Shown: piece by piece, positions 13,010 to 26,970 of the stretch
How the letters are laid out: each line of letters starts with the position of its first letter
Position numbering within the stretch: position 1 is the first letter of the stretch
Origin: Rhea pennata
Taxonomy: Eukaryota; Chordata; Aves; Rheiformes; Rheidae
Direction: 5' to 3'
Assembly (NCBI RefSeq): GCF_028389875.1
Contig: NC_084668.1
Coordinates: 28,874,993-28,938,992, forward strand
DNA: 64,000 bases
Program-made: the position numbers and the translations under genes
The notes under the pieces: generated by a model
Told to the model about the DNA's origin: nothing
The model's database searches: none
Seen by the model: only the letters and a program-made list of their open reading frames with translations

Positions 13010-14698
13010 GACATAGATACCATTTGTTCAGTAATTTTCAAGACAACGAAGGACTTCACTTTTAAAAAATGTCTAGAACAGACTCCCCTCATCTTCCCTT
13101 TCTGCCACCGCAGTCCTTTCGTACAAATACAATTGGCAAATACAATTTTTAAAATGGCAAAGAAACTATAACACTATTGATCACTACTTGATTTATTCGT
13201 AGCTTGATAATGCATTAATAACACCACTGCATCTCAAATCAAATTCTCAAATTTCCTTCCCTTTTGTTATTTCTGATTTTAATTCCTTTTTGTTTAATCA
13301 AAATGCAGAGATAGGCATTAAGGTGTTAAAACTGTCATGTAATTTGGGAACAGTGTTTTTCAGATTTTTTGACAAATAAATGAAATGTGTGTGAATATCT
13401 ATCATTCAGTTGCAAAGCAATTGAAGTGTTCTTTGCTTTTAGTTATATTTGAGGGGTTTTGCAGTTTCCTACTCAATATATAAACGCTCTATAGCACTCA
13501 TGGATGATCTCACAAGTGAGCTGTGTCTCATCCTATTGCCAGTGTTTTCTTGTTTCACTTCATTAGTTATGTCATACTCTGATGCTTTTCCTATTGTTTT
13601 TTCATTACTTTTTTTATCTGATTCCACATTCGTTTCCTTGTGACATTGCCTCATTCAGTGCATTGCACCCTCCAGGTTTCTTGATGGATTCTAGATTCAT
13701 TTCTTTTTTTCTTTTATGTAAAAGTTTTTTTAGCCTTTGATTTATTTTCCTCTTGTGCCAGTTCCTTTCCCACAGTTTCATTTGTGCAGTGTTCTTTCAG
13801 TGGTATTAACAATTCCATGTGTTTACCAGAATGTGTATCACTAGGATTTTTTCATAGTCATTGTGGGATTTTGTATTCTTCCTACTGTTTTTAGCATTTG
13901 TTATTACATTTAGAATTAAATTCTTGATGAGCTCAGGTACACTTGATTCAGAACAGGCATGAGTTTTAAATATACCAAGTGAGTTCATCTACACACAACT
14001 TTTCATATAATTTCTCAAGGAAGATTCTTCTGCATCTTCCTCATGTCTGTCCGTCTTTCTCTCCCTCTTGCAGATGACTTGCCCCTTCTTAAACTGCTTT
14101 TTATTTTTTATTTTTTACTTTTTTAAAAATTCATACTTTCATACAAAAGAGACCATTTTGGTATTCTAAAACAGTACTTTCAGGATAAGTTATTTTCAAA
14201 GAGTAACATTTGAGATTGTCCAATGTAAGTATAGAGTTTAAGCTAAAAGTAAGGAGAAATATGTCCATAATGAAACTCCTTTGATCTATATAGAATTTCT
14301 TGGAATCTGTTGTTTCAGAAGATCTATGTTTTTTCCTTGTTATAAGCTATGTAGGTAGCAGTGTAAATCTTTTTTACATTTAACTGGTCTTCATTTTAGT
14401 GTTTGTGTCATTCTAATGTTAAAGGCATCGTAGATGTTCAAAATTTTTTTTAAAAAAAAGACTGAATGAACATATTTTATACAGGAAAGCATGTTTAAAA
14501 AATAGCAGTATTGTATCACACTGAATCAGACTAGTCCTTAAAGGAAATACCTGGCCTAGAAAAAATAGCGAGTAACTGCTTTGGCTTTAGATGTGAATAG
14601 AATGTATATTCTAAGCAAAGCTTTTATTTACATGTCTATTAATTCTTTGAGCAAGGATTTTGTGGAAGATCTTGCTTGGAACTTCCATTAATTTTAAT

Positions 14699-14898
14699 GA
14701 TCATAGAATCAGTAAGGTTAGATGGGACCTCTGGAGATCATCTACTCCAACCTCCTTGCTCAGCAGGTCACCTAGAGCATGTTAGACAGGGTTGCATCCA
14801 GGCAGCCTTGAATATCTCCAGAGAAGGAGACTCCGCAGCCTCTCTGGGCAACCTGGTCCAGTGCTCCATCATTCTCACAGTGATATTTCCCATTATGG
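14699..14898 (-). mobile_element. CR1 LINE 3' end, reverse orientation
   Basis: Reads as the reverse complement of a CR1 tail: atcatagaatcagtaagg, gacctctggagatcatcta, ctccaacctccttgctcagc, aggtcacctagagcatg, gggttgcatccaggcagcc, then ctctgggcaacctggtccag. About 200 bp, 5'-truncated, and better preserved than the other copies. Confidence 0.92.
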
Positions 14899-15965
14899 GG
14901 AGTGTTAGCCCCAGAAGACTCTGATATTTTTAATGTACACTGTCTAATGTTTTTTCAGGCTAATGGCAGGATCCATAAAGGAAATACGCTAGCTGCAAGC
15001 AGGATTCCCATACATAATTAAGAAGTCTGAGTGGTCCTTAATCCTTTCAGGTTCTCATTGTAGGCAGGGTAGGGTTTAAATGAAGCATAAGCAGACATGC
15101 TCTGAAGAACACCAAATAATGAAGACAATGCTGAGAATGTGTTCTTCAGTGAATTTGACTCTGTGTTTGTTTATAATATGTATAAACATGAAAGGATAAA
15201 AGGGAATGCCTGAATGAGAGCTATTGTTAGTAAAAGCAAAACTCACTGCAGAATAGGAAAAAACAGCTGAAGAATTAAACAAAGAAATAGAATGAGCAGG
15301 TGCAGAACTTGGAAAGAGAAAAGTTTGAACTAGATGGGCAGCATCATTTGAAAAGCAAAACTCTGTTTCCTTATTGTTTTGAAAAATGAAAATATGATCT
15401 ACACAGATATACTCCCTTCCTCTGTGATGCTTCCAAGTACCGTGTCACAGATAACAGTGACTGATTTGGATGATGAGAGAGTTGTTTTCTTCTCATTTTG
15501 AATTGTCATCTTCTCTCTTATGTGGTTCTCTACTTTTTCCTTATATAGATTAGTAAGGATTTAGAAACTTTTTATTTAGCCTTAGCAAATACAGATATTG
15601 TAATGAATATTTTCATTGTTACTTGTAAAACAACCATTTAGAAACCACAAATAAAATCCAAGCTATAAAGGAGATATAAAGTAAGAAAGTGTTTCTACCT
15701 TAAAGAATTTGCATTTTGAATACACCAAATAATAAGAGACATGTTGTTATCTCATTTCAGAATGAAGGATGACAATCAGAACATTTAAGTGACTTGCTAA
15801 TGGTTTATGTCTAAGATGGGAATAAAATACAGATACATTAAAAAAAATCGCCTTTCTCTCCTCTGTGAGTGGTAAGTGAAGGCTACATATTCAAAAGACT
15901 GGATCTGATGAGATATACACTGTATATCCTCCTTAATAAATTGTGGTTTATACTATTGGGTTTGG

Positions 15966-15967
<2 letters not shown>

Positions 15968-16006
<39 letters not shown>
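15968..16006. repeat. Homopolymer T39
   Basis: Uninterrupted T run after ttggggt; no recognisable element beside it. Confidence 0.97.
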
Positions 16007-16007
<1 letters not shown>

Positions 16008-16552
16008 AGTGAGCATTCTAACTCGATAAAGTAGTTGCAGGTTGAATTAGTCACTGCTTGAATAATACTTTTTTATAACTGAAGTAACTGTATCACATCA
16101 GAAGAGATTGTTAGGTTTTTTCAGGGAAGAAGTACTAGAAAGTGCTGCATGTAGTTTTCTTTTCTATGAAGTCTTTTCTTCTTGTGAATCTTAACCCCTG
16201 AAACACATGCTCTGTGTCTGAAGGAATGCTAATAAATCTGTCATGTCTGGTAGAAAACCCATGGATTGGAAAAGAGAAGCAGAACTCCATTCCTTCCAGT
16301 TACTGTTGTCTAGCATGCACTGCATAGAACCCATCCTTTCAAATCAGCTGTAATGATATAGCAATATATGTATTGAGGAAATGTTCTTATGGCATTATCT
16401 CTGTAAGAAAAATTCTGCAATGGTAAATTATAATCCCAGCTTCCATGCTGGAAGCTGAACTGGGTAGATCCTGACCTATGAGACACACAACTTTGGAAAA
16501 TCTATTTTTATGGCATGCTCTGACCTAAGGTCTCTGACCTTGAAGAAGGTCT

Positions 16553-16591
16553 GTCTGAGGCAGAATCATTAAAGACAATTCTGCCTCAGAC
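16553..16591. repeat. Perfect 14-bp inverted repeat, 11-nt loop
   Basis: Arms GTCTGAGGCAGAAT (16,553-16,566) and ATTCTGCCTCAGAC (16,578-16,591). It is not rho-independent-terminator-like and not part of a recognised element. Confidence 0.9.
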
Positions 16592-18479
16592 TAGAAGATG
16601 TTTAGAACAGACTAGAACTCCCAGAAGAAATTTGGTTTGCAGGTTCTGTAGAGAGGATATAGAAGGTGGGCTGTAAGGTAGGTAAAGATGGGCATTAGTG
16701 GGACTCTAGTTCAATAGCTAGGAAGGAACTTAGAGTTTACGCATTCCCAGACATGTTCCTAAGCTCTCTTTAATGAGATTTATATGCAGAGAGCAATAAG
16801 ATAATTGAAGGAATTCTTGATTTAGAAGCAGTTTATATAGCTATTCCACACAAAATATCAGAGCAATAAATTGTTAAATTATAAATTTTATATATATCTT
16901 CAAATATAAATTTTTGGAGATATATTTAATGGCAATAACTGCTAATCTCTGCTAGTGATTCACTGATTTAGTTCTTAGAGGGTCTTTTGGAGAAAAAAGT
17001 TGAAATCCTCATTGTTCTTCAAAGGAGGAAAATAAGCCTCATTCTGAAGGATTAGAACTTCGTAACTTCTAAAAATTAGATAAATTCAGATAACTTATCT
17101 GAAAATGAGTTCTAGCAGAGAGACTGTTTACTTGGTAACTAAACCATTTGGGATAGGAGCTCTCCATTTTTTGTGTTTCCGCAGCACAGAGCACAACAAG
17201 CTGGTAATAAAATGTTAGATAATTGTAATTCACTTGGAAAAATATTTGGCAAACTGTTAGGTGTGTAACATGTCCTTCCAAGGATATCATTTTTCAAAGA
17301 GAAGAATCCTCCTTTCTGCTACTACTGATCTCAAAAATTTCTGTACTTGTTACTAAGAGACAGTTGCCATATAAAATTAGCTTTGTTTTTCTCATTCATA
17401 TGAACAATTTCCAAAGGCTCATTCTCATGACTCTGCCTCGAAATCCTTATAATATCCATTTTAAGGGTTGTATCTGAGCTACCTAGAATTGCAAAGCAAT
17501 CTCTAACACAGGTTTTTTTTCCCATTATCATTTGAAAACTATTAGAAGTGGAAAAGTTCACAGGCTTCAATATAAAAGCACAAAGCCCATCTGCTCCCTT
17601 ACCTGACTCTTGTTTGCTACAAAGCTTTGTGAAGCTAAGATTAGCGTTTCTACCGATACAGAAGATCAGCTGAACTTAACGTGTTTTTGTTTTCATGGCA
17701 TTTTACATATCACTGTTACAGAGTATATTTTAAATTCTTCGTTTTGAAATATTTTAGCTTTGTTAGAAGTGCTGAGAACAAGTGATACCTGATAATGGAA
17801 TTCTACCTCTGCATCACAATCTGCAGTGTAGTGACCTCTTTTGTAATGTTCAAAACTAGAAAAAATTCAGGGATTTTTTTGCTTTAAAAAAAATTGCAGA
17901 CAGCAAAAACAAAACCAAGAACCATTTGTGATCTGTTTCTGTAATAGGACAGGGGGAAAAAGTTCAATTTATCGTTTACCCAGGGTAAAATAACTGAATT
18001 TCAGTAACACGGTTTTTAGCTAAGCATTGTATGTCCGTATTTGTCTACCACAAATAATTCAATGTTTAATACTGTACCAGAACTGGATTCCCAATTGCAT
18101 AGGCAATTGGAAATCTTTCTTTTTTTAAAAGAAAGACACCGAAGCATAAACAAGTAACACTGAATGAGTCAGATATGAGCTTAGTATCTATCAGAGTGTA
18201 CCAGTATCATGAACAGTGAGGTGATTTTTTCACATACAGGGCTGTGTAAGGAACTGCCATCTATATCTAACTCTGTTTTTGAATACCCCGTTCGTTCTTA
18301 GGAGTCTGTGCTATCGTTCTTCAACAGTTCATTCTCCACAGAGTACTGCTGCTGCTGACTGAACGTTATACATGCACAGGCAAGTAGGTACAATCTTGAA
18401 CATTATAATGAATAGGAATTTTAATTGGAACAAATTTTTACTTATTATATGATCAAATGAAGAGGAGAGAGAGTTTTGT

Positions 18480-18794
18480 GTGTTTTGCAATGTTAGCGCA
18501 GTGAAAATCTGCTTACTTAAAGCAACATGCTCCTGGCAGACCCTTGTTTATGTGGCTGACCTTGAGAGAGAAAGTTTGGGGCTGTTCTGTAATACCAGTT
18601 TAATTCAGATAGTGCTTAGCTGGATACCGGGCTTTGGAACCAGTGGAAAAACAGATGTGAAACAAGACCGTGGAACCAGTGAAGAGTGGGGAGCAGACAA
18701 GCGGGTATTCGAAGCTATGTCCTCAGTGTGCTGCGCTGTTTGTCCTTATGAACTGGAGAGGCAGGGCATGCGGTATTTTTTTGAACGTATGTAA
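18480..18794 (+). other. Unassigned 104-codon open frame
   Basis: One of the longest open frames in the left half outside microsatellites. The second half lies in a GC-richer patch (PGFGTSGKTDVKQDRGTSEE, then CCAVCPYELERQGMRYFF). There is no recognised domain, no clear splice signals and no repeat family I can name. A fragment of an old mobile element is plausible. Confidence 0.2.
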
Positions 18795-19542
18795 AGATTA
18801 TTATGCAGGCTGCTTCCTGTGATGTTCCTAATAGCATTAGTGGAAGTTAGCCGGAAAACTACTAGCTGTGAACCCTCTGTTATGCGTGCAGACCATAAGG
18901 AAATTAGCCTGTATTAGAAATAAATTCCCTATAGTTGAATTTTGATACAGTTGCTATATACATTCTATTTCTCCCTATCCTACTAGCTCTTTTTCAGTGG
19001 AGGCTTTCTCTGTTGTTGAATGATAACTGTAGTATTAATGTTGTTCACTGAAAACATTCTGTTTATTTTTATGACCTGAAAATCGTAAAAATGAGTAGAG
19101 ACCTCTACAGGTATACTTTTCTCCTCTGATACTCCAGCTATGCCTTGACTATTGCTCTGCTTTCATTTTGATCTAATTACTGTGCAAATTTTTACATCCC
19201 CATTACAATATTTTCTTCTTTCACTCAGTATATGACTCCAATCTAGCTGCTTTATTTGAATTAAGAATTCAATTAAGAATAGACTTTCTACTATAGCTTT
19301 GGAGGGGCTAGTAAAGAAAAATAAAAGTTCTTACAAAATTCATTTAGTAAAAATGATACATATGTGGTTTTGTTTATTCCAAAACAAAAAGCATAGGTAA
19401 GTCTTCAGTATAGGTACTGATAAAACCACTCATCATATTACTTGGCAACTGTTTTTATAAGATTGCTGTTTTCAACTGCTTTTAACTTTATGAAACTCTG
19501 ATCCTTGGGACTGATTCTCTTTGTTGGATGTCTGCCTCAGTC

Positions 19543-19590
19543 TGAGAAAATCCAGCCAATATATTTCTTGAGAAAATCCAGCCAATATAT
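19543..19590. repeat. Tandem duplication of about 25 bp
   Basis: gagaaaatccagccaatata appears twice in a row, separated by tttctt. Confidence 0.9.
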
Positions 19591-22500
19591 TTTAAATATT
19601 CCCGAAGAGCTGGAAAAATATACTGAGTTGTTCATTTAAATAATTATTGAGGTATTGTGATGGAAATACTCTGATGGATTTGTTGTCTTGAGAAATTGAT
19701 TTAAATTTTGGAAGCAGTTTTCTGTGTGTCGGGGTGGTATCTTTTACACTATCTTAGGAAAGAGTAAACATATGTTCAAAGTTGCCCAACGTGTAAGTCT
19801 GAAATACCACTTTTGGCATGTGGTCAGTACTTGCTGAAGATTGCCAGACCAGAAAAGTCTCAAAAATCTCAAAAAGTCTCAAATCTGAGTATTTTGTAAT
19901 TCCTTTACTGACTGGAGTGCATGAAAGTCAAATTCTGTGGGAACTGAGCATGCTTCTGCTAAAGATTATGGGGATTTTTTTAAAGACTTCCCTTGTGCCT
20001 ACTTTCAGCTATGTTAGCTATATTAGAAATACATTATCAAGGAAGGCAAACTCAAAATTGCAAAACTGGAGAAGAGGGGTTCCTTGTGAAACTTAATCAC
20101 TCTGTGAATGTTCATTATGGTTCAGTCCTCAGTGATGTGACTGCATGCTCCTTTTTTTCTCAGGAACCCAACCCACAGTGAGCGTACAGGATGAATGTGG
20201 TAATAAGCCATTTGTTATTTTGTTTTATCCTTGCCTATTACTATGCCCTCTTATTATCTTATTAATTACAGACTTTTCAAATCTTGCTCTGAAAAAGAAA
20301 ATGACTAATTTTCTAGTGACATTCATCTCTATAATAACTGCGTTTTTTTACAAGCATTAATTTACAACGTGTCACTGCTGGATAGTCAGAAGGCAGAATT
20401 AACTCCATATTACAACTGGAAAGCTTAGATAACGCAAAACTGGCCTTTTGAATTGACAAGTTTTACTTAGGGAACTGAGCTAAAAGAAAAATTACTGATA
20501 AAATCAAACACAGCTTCTCTTGACTTCAGTTGCAGCTGTCAGGGCTCGGCATTTCTGTAGTTGGGTCCTAGGACTTCAAGTTCAGTATTTAGGATGTGTC
20601 CATATAATGGTGGTTCATTTTTCAGGAAAACTTATAAGCAGGACCCTGCTGTGATAACGTGATGCTTTTATACTGTACAGAAAAACTTAGAGGCAGAGGG
20701 AAGAATGGAAATGAGGACAGACATACACTGTCTTGAGATACTTGTCATACAATTTCCACTTCTGGCAAAATGAAGCAGGAGCTTGTAGAAGCACGAGAGG
20801 TCATCTTGAATAATGCTCAGACCAGAACAACCCAATGTCACTAGATGAGGAGCAAATCCCCTTAGAATAACAGTAGCAACTGCATAAGCAAAGACTACAT
20901 AACCTAAATGCTTATATGAAATGTGTCTGAAGTAAGGTTGCTTTGGCTGCTTGCATGCTAGTATTTCCTAAATCTTTCTTTGTGTAACCACTATGATTTT
21001 GAACCACTGGCATGGGATGTCCAGAGGATAAACCTCTAGCTTGATTTTTATTCCCTCCCCTATTTTTGACTTTGCATTTCATTTGCAGAGGACGGGGAAG
21101 GCTGGCCTATTTGTTTTGCTTTTGTTTCCAAAACATGTATTTCCTTTTTTGATTTGTTTTTGTTGATACAGTGTTGATGAAGATGGAATCCAAAGACAAC
21201 TGATGAATAACGATAAAACGTTTTATTTACGGGATAAAGCACTAAAAATGAATGCATAAGCAAATTCCAAACAAGAATATTTAGAATAAATGGACAAAAG
21301 CTATCAACTCTTTAAGTTGAAGTTCTTCCTAAAAATGAATAAAGGCAAAATTCCTGACTAATGGTAAATATAGATTTAGGGGAGAGAGTGGTCTTTTAGA
21401 TTTGACCTCAGATTAAGCAGATTTTTTTTTTTTTTTCCTTGTCACATGCAATTTATGAAAGCCTTTGTAACTGTGTTATCTGTTTGGATTTTGCAAAAAA
21501 CTTGTGTTTATCTTATCTATAGTTTTTAAAAGGGGAGATGGTTTTCATAATACCATGTGACCATTCGATTATGTTATACATGAGGCTGAGATTAGTCTTA
21601 AGTCTGGGAATCTGGAATGCTTTCCTGTGCTCATTTTCCCAGTACATTCTCATGGTACTGAAAAGGGTACCAGATTAAAGATTTAGATCGCAAAACATGG
21701 AACTTACTTACAGAGAAAGTTCTTCACTTTGTTTCTAAAATGTCTTGAAATGAAATGCGTGGTGGACAGTAGGTCCTTTCCAAACTGCACAATATACTTA
21801 AGACAGGCTTTATTGAATATGTCACTCTTTACATCCAGCCTTTTTGGTAACAATATTGAGGAATACTTTCTCTAGGATAGTTGACTTCTGTGCTGCTATA
21901 TATAATAACTGAGTACAATTAGAATGAGGATTGTAATGAGTAAAAAAATCTATAGAAGTGTCTGGGTTTTCATTGTATGCCATAACCATTGCTATCCTGG
22001 GTTTGGTTAGTAACTTGTGACTCCCAAGACATCTCGCATTGAGCACAGATGTGAAGTATACCGACTGAAGTATATTGAGTGACTTACAATACATTTATTG
22101 GAGATCAGGGATCTGCTCCATATTTCATTATGAAATAAAATAACATGTACATTTATGGAATCACTTTTCATGATATTTACAAAGTGAAAATGTTTCAGCA
22201 GGCAAAATTTAGACTCACCTAGGGGAGAATATTCTATAGCTTAGTACGTGGAGCTCTTTTCCCCATATTTCCTCTAAGGGGAGAGGAGAAAATATGTAGA
22301 GATTTACTAGTACTGATTAAAAAACATAGCAGTGAGAGGTCAGGGTTTGTTTTTAAAGATATTAGGTCATCTGTGATCAGAGATAGAGCTTTCATTAGAG
22401 AGGACAGTTTATGTTCCTAATATTAGTTGCTTTACCGCAGTTCTGAGTGTTTTTAAGTTGTAAATGTAAAGCTTGTAGAGAAAAGCTTTAAAAACATGAA

Positions 22501-23103
22501 AAAAAATGTAACCTAGAGAGTGGGAAAGGAGAATAATTGAAATAATAGATTTTTATTTTAAAAAACAATAGATTTTTTTCGTAAGTATACTGGCAATATT
22601 TAATAAGTATGCAGCTTCAAAAATATTACAAAAAATAGGATAGAAGAGCCTTAATTCAATTTCATCTTTATAGATATTCAAGTGCTGGGTCACATTTTTT
22701 GATCTTGTTCATTCCAGACTCAACTATATAGTCTTTTCTACACTGCTGAGCAGTCACTTCATCAAATAGTTTCATTGTTCCTGGAGCCAATAGAACTGAC
22801 CTTTTTAAGGAATTGCTCAATAAAGAATTCCAGAATTGAGCCCTTTAGCTAGCTCTGTGTGGGATTAGGTAGCTCTCTTATTTTCCTTGTAAAGAACATT
22901 ACAAGTTTTTAGTAATTTGCCGGCACTGTTAAGGAAACTAATGCATGTAGTAAGTAAACAGGGAAATGTTAAGAAAACAGAAAATGTTTGTGGAATTGCC
23001 AAGTTATTTTAAGCTTTGGAAATGATTTCATAATATGGAAAAGGAAAAAGGAATGTGAATGACTTGTTCAGTAAAAGGTGAAAAATGACAGAAACTGAAT
23101 TAC

Positions 23104-23120
23104 TTTTTTTTTTTTTTTTT
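23104..23120. repeat. Homopolymer T17
   Basis: Uninterrupted T run. Confidence 0.9.
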
Positions 23121-26100
23121 ATTCCTGATAGAATTCTCAATCTTTTTAATGAAAGATGCAACAGAAGTTGTCACACTTACCATCTAAAACCATGATTAAT
23201 AATTAATTCTCTGATTTTTTGAAGATGTTGTTTTTAATAATTTTCTCATTCTGGAATATTGATGTGTATTAGGATGAGTAAAATAAACAGAACAATGTAA
23301 GAAGTAACTCACAGAATATTTTCTTCTGTGTATTTCAGGGTATAACTCCTGTCACCACTATCAAAGAGTGAGATCAGCTTTGACTCCAAACTCATTTACC
23401 ATCCAGGATTATGTTACAACCAAGCCTACCATTTTCTTCCAGCATTTAAAGGCATTTTCATCAGCTATGCTGACAGTCACATCACTCGTCTGAATGCTGT
23501 TCTCCTCACATCTACTGTAACTAATTAACAGTAGATTAACACATAAATTAAGTTGTGGCATCCCTTAGTAAGAGATCCATGAGGTACTGTCATTCTTTTT
23601 TGTACCTCCATCCCTCTTCAAGTTTTATCTCAATGAGATTGTAAATTCTTCTTTGATTGTTAGTGCAAAGAATTTTATTTGATCTCAGGATTTTATTGCT
23701 TAATGAAGGGAGGAGAATAGTCATGGGAATCAGTGAGGAGGATCTCTTTCTCCTAAGGGTAATAAGTTGGAAAGTTTTGAATTTCCAAAACCATAAGACT
23801 TTTCTGGTAAGTAAACGAGTAAAATCTTAGCAATATAAGAATGCATTTGACAAAGAGAAATAAGTTCCAAAGTTAAAGTGTGAAGTTTTTGAGAAGTACA
23901 TGTTATCAATACAATAATTCTGCTTTTAAAGCAGAAAGTCAAACAATAAGAATCATGTTTTTTCTCAGCCTGCCTAGTTTCTCTCTTTCCTAACAGGTGG
24001 CTTTCTATATATTTAGTATTTAACATCAACACATTTCTAAATGAAGAAGCAGATTTCTGAAGAACGACTCAGGAATTGTGAGATGATGAAAGATATCTAT
24101 TTCCAATGTCCTGAATAAATGAGCAAAACAGGTGAGTTTTAGTGCTTTCTGAAATACAGGCATTACCTGATAGAGCAGAATTATATTACCATATCAAAAT
24201 GCTCCAGAATAACTTTTTGAGGCATATAATGATATAATGGAAATTTTTCTATTTAAGTAGGATATCAAATGAAAATTCACTTTGAGTTTTGTTCAGTTAC
24301 ACCTATGTCTTGGGAAAAGTTCTCTTAAAATATCTGGCCTTCAAAAACCTGGAATTTAATTGCTGAAATGTCTGTTTAGCAAACTCTACTACTGCCTTTG
24401 GGGTTAAAATACCTGAGTTAAGGAATTATATGATACATAAAGCTTTATTACTACATTGGATAACTCAGTAAAATTTTCCATAAAGTTACTAGGACTCTCT
24501 GAATATTCAGTAGTTCTACCCAGACGTAGAACTGCAACAAGGGATGAATGTTTTGAAACCTACGCTCAGAATTAGAAAGTCTGCTTTTAATCAATTTGGA
24601 CCACATACAGCTCTTTGTTGTTCTTTGACAGAAATACTCCATTCTTATTTTAGATCTCCAATAATATATTGAGCACTACACATATTTAGAATCAAATCCT
24701 TTTTTATTAACTTTGGGATCAACTTGCGTGTTTAAGGTAATAAACAAGGCATGAATTCTGGCCTTTCACTCCCTGTTAATTGATAGGATTTATTGATCAG
24801 TAAATCAGTCTGGCATTTGATCCAAAGCTTTTAAAAACACTTTCCTGAACAATTCAACAACATCCTATTTTTGCACTGACATTGTATACCCAAAAAGCTA
24901 TTTTGGGGTGATTCATATCCTGATGTTTATTAACAGCGATAATTTTTGCATCCAATGATAATTGTTTCCACTAAACGTGGAAGAAGTAGACAATATATGT
25001 CCTTGAATATCCTTGCGGTAACTTCTTCTTACTTCACATTCAGTGAGTGTGTTGACTATTCTAGCCAAGATCTGACAGTCTTTTACGACCCTCTAGTTAA
25101 AGTAACTCACTGTCAGACAGTACTGATACTTTCTACTGCTCTGTGGGTTTCGTAGGCTTTGTGAGACACTGGCTGCCCAAGCCTATAGACAGATTACTGC
25201 TTGACTGCCCTAACCACCACAGTTCAGTTTGTACAGAATACTGTCAGCAAGATCATTTACTTAGCCCACCTTTCAGACGGTTCCCCCTCTTCCGCTTCCC
25301 CTTCTTATTCTTTCCTTTCTCTCTCTCAAATGACAATTGGTTTTTCAATACATTAGGCTGAAATATCTACAAACTTGTCCCCTGAAGCATATTACCTACT
25401 GATGGCTTAACTACATTAACAAAGAGGAGTTATTTTCTTATTGGCTATAATCCGCTCTTGTTACAAGCTTTTTTTCTAATTAAACTGTAAACAGTTCAAT
25501 GCAAATACACTCTCTTTCTGCAGATTTCTATAGCATGTAGTCTTGATCCTCTCTGGAGTTTTGATTATCACAGAATACAAATAAATAGAATGAGTAAAAG
25601 TCCACTCATTTAAGTGCTGGTTATTGCTGTTACGGAGGAGTTGTTTATAGTTTCGTCTGAGAGTTCATTCTGGGTGAAAAAAAGCAATAAAAAGTATATC
25701 ATCTCTTACTGCAGCCAAATATTTGTAAACTAAAGTTGCTGAGGGCCTAAGTGGTGACAGCCATCTTGCAAACAGATGGGGCAGTCCTGTGTTCATGAAC
25801 TTTTGCCCTAGGAAGCTGGTGGGGTAAAGGAAAGGAGGGAGGAGAAGGAAGAAATGCTCAGTAACAGTTGTTTACTGGGTAGTATTACCTTGCAATTCTT
25901 GTTTCATTCAGGCACACATGTATATTAAATCTTCAGGAATAGCCTCAGAATAATTCAGTACTGGCAGGGAGGTATCATTTTGAAATTTCTAATGGATGTT
26001 TGTATAGTTGTTAGGGTTGGTTCTTAGCCACAATATCCGAGTGACAGCGTGGTGTGCTAGGCTATCAGTGATGTCATGGAATAAATTACATTGTTTCAAC

Positions 26101-26624
26101 AGAAATTTGCATCCTGTACTTTCAACTGAAGTGAGAAATCATTTATAATTTGGAAAACTTTTTCTCTCTTTCAATCTTCTACTTAGAAGTATAAATTAAT
26201 TAAATTAGCAGGTATTGTGAAAGTGTATTAGTGAGGTCTAAAATTTAGGTATTAAAATACCTATTTAAGGATGATGACTTTGCTGTGCAGTTATGCTGAC
26301 TGCTGGTCTACTTGAATGAGCGAACTTAGTTTCAGAATATTTTCATTTGTAACTTTCTAGAAGTGCTGTTAATACATGCTGTTGGTATTCACTGGTGTTT
26401 TTTTAATTTTGTTTGGTAATTGGCAATGTCAATCTTTCATACAAAGTGAACGTGTTACCACTTTTAAATCTGGTTAGATGGGAAATATTTCCTATTGACA
26501 TTTTTACAGCAAATCTGTCAGTGTTTTTCTTCATTACCATATGCCTTGTTTCTGTTTTCTGAAATATACTTTATTACTTTGCAGCATTCTAACATGCTCA
26601 TCCTGTCTCTCTTGAACTCCACAG

Positions 26625-26848
26625 ATACTATTCCTCCAGCCATTACAAATTGTCCATGGGCCGTCACTGTAACCACTGAGACGCATCCGATACAAGTCAG
26701 CTGGGAACAGCCTGAAATCAGTGATGACAGTAGAAGTAGAGTTGCTTCTGTATCCAGTGGCTTCCAGTACAGAACTTACCGTGCTCAATATACAGCTGGG
26801 ATGAAGCTGGAAACATAGCCTTTTGCACGTTTAAAGAAATCATCAACT
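26625..26848 (+). pseudogene. HYR (hyalin repeat) domain exon with a 1-nt deletion
   Basis: Acceptor ctctcttgaactccacag and donor gtaagt flank a segment that reads (G/)D-TIPPAITNCPWAVTVTTE, then IQVSWEQPEISDDS, then YRTYRAQYTA. After a one-base loss near 26,797-26,802 it continues in another frame as W-DEAGNIAFCTFKEIIN. This is the HYR pattern (D-PP-I-NCP, V-W-P-DDS, Y-A-DEAGN-A-C-F). The exon is 224 bp where a phase 1-1 exon needs a multiple of three, so exactly one base is missing. The middle is also a little shorter than typical HYR. HYR domains occur in SVEP1, SRPX and SRPX2; I cannot say which family this came from. The clean splice sites argue against a processed copy. Either a sequencing error or a decayed gene would explain it. 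Confidence 0.72.
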
Positions 26849-26871
26849 GTAAGTGCTATTCTAGATTAAAA

Positions 26872-26912
26872 CTAAAAAAAACTAAAAAAAAAAAAACCCT
26901 AAAAAAAAAAAA
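26872..26912. repeat. A-rich tract beside the HYR exon
   Basis: Runs of A separated by ct and ccct, beginning about 25 bases after the HYR exon donor. Confidence 0.85.
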
Positions 26913-26936
26913 GAATCAGGATACTGCCACCTCTTT

Positions 26937-26970
26937 GACAATTCAGTTTCCAGTAGCAAACTGAATTGTC
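26937..26970. repeat. Perfect 13-bp inverted repeat, 8-nt loop
   Basis: Arms GACAATTCAGTTT (26,937-26,949) and AAACTGAATTGTC (26,958-26,970), shortly after the HYR exon and its A-rich flank. Confidence 0.9.

Larger units (their letters stand above)
14900..26624. other. Long stretch without a recognised gene
   Basis: Nearly 12 kb holding only the homopolymer, hairpin, tandem duplication and unassigned frame listed separately. A segment after a tttcag at 23,338 is open for about 50 codons on the + strand but lacks a matching donor. Confidence 0.45.
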
